A stretch of DNA of 11,944 bases from Candidatus Aminicenantota bacterium (GTDB lineage: Bacteria > Acidobacteriota > Aminicenantia > UBA2199), in assembly GCA_030612495.1 (NCBI GenBank), contig JAUWNT010000065.1, positions 1-11,944 of the forward strand, written 5' to 3'. This document shows positions 7,710-11,944 of the stretch, piece after piece. A model generated the notes under the pieces. The model did not search any database and was not told the DNA's origin. It saw only the letters and a program-made list of their open reading frames with translations. Position 1 is the stretch's first letter; the number at the start of each line of letters is the position of its first letter. The translations under genes and the position numbers were made by a program.

Positions 7710-9055
7710 AGAAAAAGATAATTCATCTTATTGATGATGAAAAGATCATTCATGAAATTTTCAAAAGAATATTTAAAAACAATGAATATAAATTAATTAT
7801 TTCTGAAAATAAAAGTCAAGCTAAAACAAATCATACTCCGGATGTAGATGTTGTAATTATGGATTTAATGATTCCGGGAAGTTCTGGAATAGAAATTTTC
7901 AAAGAACTCATAAAAGATGATCCTGAAATCAAAGTTATATTTTTAACTGCATATGGAACAATTGAATCTGCTATTGAAACAATAAAATTAGGAGCATTGG
8001 ATTATTTACAAAAACCCTTTAACAACATAGAACTCAAACATAAAATAGATAGAATCATAAAAGAAAAAACCATAAAAAAGGAAAATATTCAATTAAAAAA
8101 GGTTTTAAATCAAAGATTTTCATTTAATAATATAATTGGTGAAAGTAGAGCTCTAATGAAAACTCTTTCATTGGTGGAAAGCGTTTCTAAAACAAGCTCT
8201 ACAATTTTAATAACTGGAGAAAGCGGCACAGGAAAAGAATTAATTGCAAAAGCTTTATATCAAAATTCGAACAGAAAAAATTACCCCTTTTTCTCATTAA
8301 ACTCAAGCAATATACCAGAAGCTCTCTTTGAAAGTATACTTTTTGGTCACAAAAAAGGAGCTTTTACAAGTGCATATACAGATAAAAAGGGTGTTTTTGA
8401 AGAAGCAGATAAAGGAACAATTTTTTTTGATGAAATTTCAAATTTAAATATAGAAACTCAATCAAAAATATTAAGAGTTATTCAGGAAAAAGAGTTTCAA
8501 CCTTTAGGTAGTAATAAAACAATGAAAGTTGATGTTAGAATAATAGCAGCTTCAAATGCTGACCTCAAAAAAAAAGTAGCAGAAAATGAGTTTAGAGAAG
8601 ATCTATACTATAGACTCAATATTATAAATATATACCTCCCTCCTTTGAGAGAAAGAAAGGAAGATATTCCTTTACTTGCCGAACACTTTCTAAAAAAATA
8701 TTCAAAAGAAAATAATAAAAAAACAAACAATATTGATAATAAACTTATGAAGCATTTATTGGATTACAACTGGCCTGGCAATATCAGGGAACTTGAAAAT
8801 ACTATACAAAGAGGAGTTATACTCTCAACCACAAACAGTTTAACATACGACCTACTCCCAACTGATATAATTGGATCAAGTTCTAAAGATATTACAAAAG
8901 GCTCTTTTAATGAAAAAATTGATGAATTCAAGAGGCAATTAATAATCCAGGCTCTTGAAAAAAACAATTGGCTACAGAAAAATGCTTGTGAAAGTTTGGA
9001 CTTAAAGCCAACTACTTTCTCTGAGTTAATGAAGAGGTTAAATATTCATAAATGA
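7706..9055 (+). CDS. NtrC-type sigma-54-dependent response regulator (REC, AAA+, Fis-like HTH)
   Basis: 449 aa, a usual length for the family. The receiver domain (~4-118) has acidic pair Asp10/Asp11, phospho-acceptor Asp53 (VIMDLMIPG), Thr81 and Lys103 (KPF). The AAA+ sigma-54 activation domain (~140-375) has Walker A GESGTGKE (171-178), Walker B GTIFFDE (Asp242/Glu243), arginine residues in REDLYYRLN (Arg297, Arg303) and sensor II WPGNIREL (Arg361). The sigma-54-contacting loop reads GAFTSA (218-223) instead of GAFTGA. A C-terminal Fis-like helix-turn-helix (~410-447) includes LDLKPTTFSELMKRLNI. Phosphorylated oligomers would bind upstream sites and drive sigma-54 open-complex formation. 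It is the evident partner of the kinase encoded just before it. No good -24/-12 promoter was found in this window, so its targets are probably elsewhere. Confidence 0.95.
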   Translation: MKKKIIHLIDDEKIIHEIFKRIFKNNEYKLIISENKSQAKTNHTPDVDVVIMDLMIPGSSGIEIFKELIKDDPEIKVIFLTAYGTIESAIETIKLGALDYLQKPFNNIELKHKIDRIIKEKTIKKENIQLKKVLNQRFSFNNIIGESRALMKTLSLVESVSKTSSTILITGESGTGKELIAKALYQNSNRKNYPFFSLNSSNIPEALFESILFGHKKGAFTSAYTDKKGVFEEADKGTIFFDEISNLNIETQSKILRVIQEKEFQPLGSNKTMKVDVRIIAASNADLKKKVAENEFREDLYYRLNIINIYLPPLRERKEDIPLLAEHFLKKYSKENNKKTNNIDNKLMKHLLDYNWPGNIRELENTIQRGVILSTTNSLTYDLLPTDIIGSSSKDITKGSFNEKIDEFKRQLIIQALEKNNWLQKNACESLDLKPTTFSELMKRLNIHK

Positions 9056-9789
9056 CAAAACTTAAATTTCAAAAATGTTTACAAGCTTCCGGATTTGAAA
9101 GTAGAAGAAATATAAGAAAATTTATTGCTGAAGGCTATTTTAAGGTAAATAATGTTTATATAAAAGACCCAAATTTTTTGGTTGATTTAAACAAAGATAT
9201 AATCTGTTTTAAAAATAAAAAAATAAATATCAAATTAGAAAAAAAATCATACTTTATATTCAACAAACCCTATGGTGTTGTTTCTACGCTCCATGATCCC
9301 CAACAAAGACCCACTATTAAAGATTTTATAGGTAAAATAAAAGAAAGAGTTTACCCTGTAGGAAGATTGGATTTCCACTCAGAAGGACTTATACTTCTTA
9401 CAAATGACGGAGATCTGACAAACTTTATAATTTCAACTAAAAATAAAATCCCAAAAACCTATTTAATAAAGATAAAGGGAACCTTAAGCGAAGAGAAAAA
9501 AAGAAAATTAGAAACAAAGGGATTTTTCTTAGATGGGATTAGAACAAATCCCCTCAAAATAAACCTCATTAAAAAAACTAAGAATGACAATTCATGGTTA
9601 AAGGTAACAATAATCGAAGGCAAAAAACATATTTTACGAAAGGTATTTAAATTTTCTGGCCACCCAGTTGAAAAACTAAAAAGAATTACAATTGGTAATA
9701 TAAATCTAAAGAAAACACCTCCAGGACAGTGGAGAGAGCTAGAAGAATTTGAGGTAAATAACTTTAAAAAAAAATACGATTATAAATGA
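9052..9789 (+). CDS. rRNA pseudouridine synthase, RsuA/RluB family
   Basis: 245 aa. Isomerises a specific uridine in ribosomal RNA to pseudouridine. The N-terminal S4 RNA-binding domain (~3-60) reads KFQKCLQASGFESRRNIRKFI. The catalytic domain starts at IFNKPYGVVST and has the family motif VGRLDFHSEGLILLTNDG with catalytic Asp107, then KTYLIKIKG, and the closing EGKKHILRKVFKFSGHPVEKLKRI block, where most relatives have EG.NRQVRRM. RluB (23S) or RsuA (16S) specificity cannot be decided. Its ATG overlaps the regulator stop by ATGA and there is no good ribosome site (a GAGG lies ~14 nt upstream), so it depends on coupling to the two-component genes, an unusual association for a housekeeping enzyme. 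It converges on glgC with 2 nt between stop codons. Confidence 0.92.
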   Translation: MTKLKFQKCLQASGFESRRNIRKFIAEGYFKVNNVYIKDPNFLVDLNKDIICFKNKKINIKLEKKSYFIFNKPYGVVSTLHDPQQRPTIKDFIGKIKERVYPVGRLDFHSEGLILLTNDGDLTNFIISTKNKIPKTYLIKIKGTLSEEKKRKLETKGFFLDGIRTNPLKINLIKKTKNDNSWLKVTIIEGKKHILRKVFKFSGHPVEKLKRITIGNINLKKTPPGQWRELEEFEVNNFKKKYDYK

Positions 9790-9791
9790 TC

Positions 9792-11045
9792 TTACTCTAT
9801 TTTTGTATTATCTGGTATTAACACACCCTTTGGAATAACAACAATATCATCAATAATATAATAAAAACCATTATCTTCTTTTTTTGAATTCCTCTTATAA
9901 TCTATTACAACATTATCCCCTATACGAACATTTTTATCAAGAATTGCATTCTTAATTGAACAACCTTTTCCTATTCCAATCTTAACTCCTTCGATTGAAT
10001 TCTCATCTTCATAATAATCACCACCCATCATAATTACTCTATTAAGTGATGTCCCCTCTCTTATCACAGATCTTACCCCAACTATCGAATTAAATATTTT
10101 AGTCCCTTCAAGTATTGAACCATCAGAAATTAAAGCAAGGTTCATCTCGCAATTTTTAACTTTCGAACCCGGGAGAAAACGAGCGTGAGTAAAAATCGGA
10201 AATATCTCATCATAAAAATTAAATTTAGGAACTGGATTTGCAAAATCAAGGCTTGCTTCAAAAAATGCCCTTATTGTCCCAATATCTTCCCAGTAGCCTT
10301 TGAAAATATATGAATAGACATTATGTGTCTTTATAGAGTCAGGTATAATTTGCTTTCCAAAATCCTCTTTTTCATTATTTTCTAACAATTCAATCAAAAC
10401 ATCTTTATTAAAAATATAAATACCCATTGATGCAATAAAATTCATATTATTATCTCTATCTATATAATCAGAAGGATTATTCAATTTGTTTAACAGATTA
10501 TCATCTTTAGGTTTTTCAGCAAAATCAACAATTTTTCTATCCTTGTCTATCTTCAGTATTCCAAAACTTTTCGCAGACTCTTTACAAATTGGTTTTGATG
10601 CAATAGTAATATCAGCATTTTTCATTTTATGATAATCTAGAAATTCTCGAAGGTTAATCCTGAAAAGTTGATCACCAGAAAGTATAACAACATAATCAAC
10701 ATCCTGATTTTTAATATAATTAAGGTTTTGTCTGACAGCATCAGCAGTACCTTGATACCAATTATTATTTTTAATTGTCTGTTGAGCAGCAAGAATTTGG
10801 ACAAACCCCTTTGAAAAACCATCAAATCTATATGTCGTTGTTATATGCCTATGAAGTGATACGGTATTGAATTGAGTTAAAACAAATATCTTTTTTAACC
10901 CCCAATGAATACAATTTGAAATCGGTATATCAATAAGCCTGAACTTACCTCCAATAGGAACAGCTGGCTTTGCTCTATATTTTGTCAGAGGAAACAATCT
11001 TGTTCCCCTACCTCCCCCTAAGATTATTGAAAGGACCTTTTTCAT
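9792..11045 (-). CDS. glgC: Glucose-1-phosphate adenylyltransferase (ADP-glucose pyrophosphorylase)
   Basis: 417 aa, normal length. Makes ADP-glucose from glucose-1-phosphate and ATP, the committed step of bacterial glycogen synthesis. The N-terminal nucleotidyltransferase domain has GGGRGTRLFPLT (10-21), KPAVPIGGKFRLIDIPISNC, WYQGTADAVRQN, catalytic Asp125 in SGDQLF, substrate-binding Lys178 in AEKPK and YWEDIGT (251-257). The C-terminal left-handed beta-helix (~290-417) carries hexapeptide-like repeats and MMGGDYYE. The sequence looks closer to the cyanobacterial/plant type than to the E. coli type. The start is supported by AAGGA 7 nt upstream inside efp; only 1 nt separates the efp stop from this ATG, so the two are co-transcribed. 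No other glycogen gene is in the window. Confidence 0.96.
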   Translation of the reverse strand: MKKVLSIILGGGRGTRLFPLTKYRAKPAVPIGGKFRLIDIPISNCIHWGLKKIFVLTQFNTVSLHRHITTTYRFDGFSKGFVQILAAQQTIKNNNWYQGTADAVRQNLNYIKNQDVDYVVILSGDQLFRINLREFLDYHKMKNADITIASKPICKESAKSFGILKIDKDRKIVDFAEKPKDDNLLNKLNNPSDYIDRDNNMNFIASMGIYIFNKDVLIELLENNEKEDFGKQIIPDSIKTHNVYSYIFKGYWEDIGTIRAFFEASLDFANPVPKFNFYDEIFPIFTHARFLPGSKVKNCEMNLALISDGSILEGTKIFNSIVGVRSVIREGTSLNRVIMMGGDYYEDENSIEGVKIGIGKGCSIKNAILDKNVRIGDNVVIDYKRNSKKEDNGFYYIIDDIVVIPKGVLIPDNTKIE

Positions 11046-11046
11046 T

Positions 11047-11625
11047 TTAATTTCCTTTAATTTTTTTACTTACTCTTTCTATATATGAACCATCTCTTGT
11101 ATCAACTTTAATAATATTACCAGATTCAACAAACGGAGGAACCTGAATATCCATCCCATTATCCAATTTTGCTGGTTTATAAGATGCTTGAATAGTAGCA
11201 CCCTTTAAAGCTTTTTCTGTGTCTGCCACTTTAAATTCCATTGCAAGAGGCGGAGTTATATTCATTGGACGACCTTTAAATGTTTCAAGTGTATATGTTG
11301 CATCTTCATTTAAATAATATGCAACTTCATTAAGAAAATCCTTATTTAAGCTGACTTGGTCAAATGTTTCATTATCCATAAAAATAAATTGCTCTGCATC
11401 CTTATATGAAAATGAAACTTCTTTTGTTTCAAGTGCAACCCTTTCAACCTTTTCAGCAGAACGAAATCTATAATCCCTTATTGTCATATCATTTAAATCC
11501 CTGATCTTTGTTTGAATAACCGCATTACCCTTACCAGGCGTTATATGCTTCATACTCTCAACTCTATAAAGCTTGTCATTTAAAAGAATTACCATACCCT
11601 TTCTGATCTGTGTTGCATTAATCAT
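11047..11625 (-). CDS. efp: Translation elongation factor P
   Basis: 192 aa. Binds the ribosome between the P and E sites and relieves stalling at polyproline stretches. The N-terminal KOW-like domain (~1-65) has the modification loop HITPGKGNA with Lys32 at the tip. The OB domains follow, with YRFRS, the GRPMNITPPLAMEFKV and KGATIQASYKPA segments and the C-terminal signature NIIKVDTRDGSYIERV. A longer in-frame ATG at 11637 would add MEVF, but that ATG contains the ribosome site itself, so the start is the second Met (MINATQIRKG) at 11625. A tip Lys suggests modification by some enzyme; none of the known modifiers is in the window. It overlaps the upstream gene by 8 nt and precedes glgC by 1 nt. 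Confidence 0.97.
   Translation of the reverse strand: MINATQIRKGMVILLNDKLYRVESMKHITPGKGNAVIQTKIRDLNDMTIRDYRFRSAEKVERVALETKEVSFSYKDAEQFIFMDNETFDQVSLNKDFLNEVAYYLNEDATYTLETFKGRPMNITPPLAMEFKVADTEKALKGATIQASYKPAKLDNGMDIQVPPFVESGNIIKVDTRDGSYIERVSKKIKGN
11053..11057 (-). promoter_or_regulatory. Ribosome binding site of glgC within the end of efp
   Basis: AAGGA on the minus strand lies 7 nt before the glgC ATG at 11045 and overlaps the last sense codons of efp. It supports the annotated start. Confidence 0.65.
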
Positions 11626-11944
11626 AAAAACCTCCATTTATAAATCTATTAATTTGATCTCTATTATTTGATCTTACATAAAATATTTTGTTTCTATATC
11701 TTCTTATAAAAAAATATCCGGAATTGGAATTACCTGCAATAAATAGCTTACCTTTAATACACCCATTCTTAAAACTTACATTGAATTTTTTCTCAATAAA
11801 TCTCTTAAAATAAACATAAAAGCTTGTACAAAATTTCTCTTTATCCCAAACAGATTCCCACAACAAAAAATAATGCAACAAATTTTTATAAATTTTAAAT
11901 CTATCGCCTCCCCATCCTAAAGCATAATCAATATATTCATTGTC
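11618..11944 (-). CDS. C-terminal part of an uncharacterised GWGGDR-motif protein, 5' end outside window
   Basis: The frame is open from the right edge to the stop at 11618, showing 108 residues; a TTG at 11881 is an internal codon, not the start. Visible residues 10-15 read GWGGDR, followed by a tyrosine, a hydrophobic strand and LLWESVWDKEKFCTSFYVYFKRFI. From memory this matches the C-terminal end of large uncharacterised bacterial proteins with 'A.GWGGDR...W.TVWD...DA.EF', sometimes thought protease-like; I cannot name a family. The ending RRYRNKIFYVRSNNRDQINRFI fits the last strand-helix of that module. Function unknown. It overlaps efp by 8 nt (11618-11625), so it is co-transcribed and probably coupled with it. 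Confidence 0.65.
   Translation of the reverse strand, partial: DNEYIDYALGWGGDRFKIYKNLLHYFLLWESVWDKEKFCTSFYVYFKRFIEKKFNVSFKNGCIKGKLFIAGNSNSGYFFIRRYRNKIFYVRSNNRDQINRFINGGFYD
11631..11635 (-). promoter_or_regulatory. Ribosome binding site that decides the efp start
   Basis: GGAGG on the minus strand is 5 nt before the ATG at 11625. It overlaps the alternative upstream ATG at 11637, which has no ribosome site of its own, so the shorter efp reading is preferred. Confidence 0.85.

Noticed and set aside
9770..9830. Possible bidirectional terminator between the convergent genes (A-rich run and TATTTTT)
   Set aside because: Only a short A/T pairing with a long loop can be drawn, with no G+C stem; not enough to call a terminator.
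11626..11637. Longer efp start giving MEVF before MINATQIRKG
   Set aside because: The upstream ATG overlaps the GGAGG that serves the ATG at 11625, and EF-P proteins normally begin directly with a sequence like MINATQIRKG.
11618..11881. Independent 87-aa gene starting at TTG 11881
   Set aside because: The frame continues open to the window edge and includes the GWGGDR motif upstream of that codon, so this is the tail of a larger protein.
1..11944. CRISPR arrays, tRNA/rRNA genes, insertion sequences or phage genes
   Set aside because: No regularly spaced repeats, tRNA-like cloverleaf, rRNA-like G+C-rich tract, transposase or integrase was seen on either strand; frequent A/T runs are explained by base composition.

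Overview
This window is very AT-rich (roughly 30% G+C by eye, not counted) and densely coded. It comes from a Gram-negative-type bacterium that uses sigma-54 activators and Sec-exported proteins. The DUF3857/transglutaminase-like pair, the NtrC-type regulator with a 'LKPTT' C-terminal helix, the EF-P with a 'YRFRS' segment and the GWGGDR-type protein at the right edge are reminiscent of Acidobacteriota/Aminicenantota-like lineages, but the phylum cannot be fixed from this sequence. There are no tRNA, rRNA, CRISPR or insertion-sequence signatures, and no non-coding stretch exceeds 300 bases.

Left block (1-4499, minus strand). Two exported proteins with a DUF3857 plus transglutaminase-like layout are joined by a 4-nt ATGA overlap. 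The upstream one (2541-4499) keeps a Cys-His-Asp triad, while the downstream one (763-2544) has lost all three residues and looks like a pseudo-enzyme partner. After a ~50-bp gap with its own promoter and a perfect palindrome comes the start of a peptide/nickel-type ABC transporter substrate-binding protein (1-712), whose C-terminus lies outside the window.

Middle block (4669-9789, plus strand). A 168-bp divergent intergenic region carries a perfect extended -10 directly before the first ATG. Four genes follow, each overlapping the next by ATGA: a 94-aa secreted protein of unknown function; a 919-aa sensor histidine kinase with an extracytoplasmic PDZ-like segment, about ten membrane spans, GAF-like and PAS-like regions and a full kinase core; a 449-aa NtrC-type sigma-54 response regulator; and an RsuA/RluB-family rRNA pseudouridine synthase. 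The kinase and regulator form a cognate two-component pair. The secreted protein coupled to them is the best candidate for a ligand or accessory of the sensor, by context only.

Right block (9792-11944, minus strand). This reads from the edge inward: the C-terminal part of an uncharacterised GWGGDR-type protein, efp (elongation factor P, overlapping it by 8 nt) and glgC (ADP-glucose pyrophosphorylase, 1 nt after efp). glgC converges tail to tail on the pseudouridine synthase with only 2 nt between their stop codons.

The most unusual signals are the dead/live transglutaminase pair, the secreted-protein/ComP-like-sensor/NtrC unit, a GAFTSA variant in the sigma-54 activator loop, and two promoters placed so that transcripts would begin at or within 1 nt of the start codon (leaderless).
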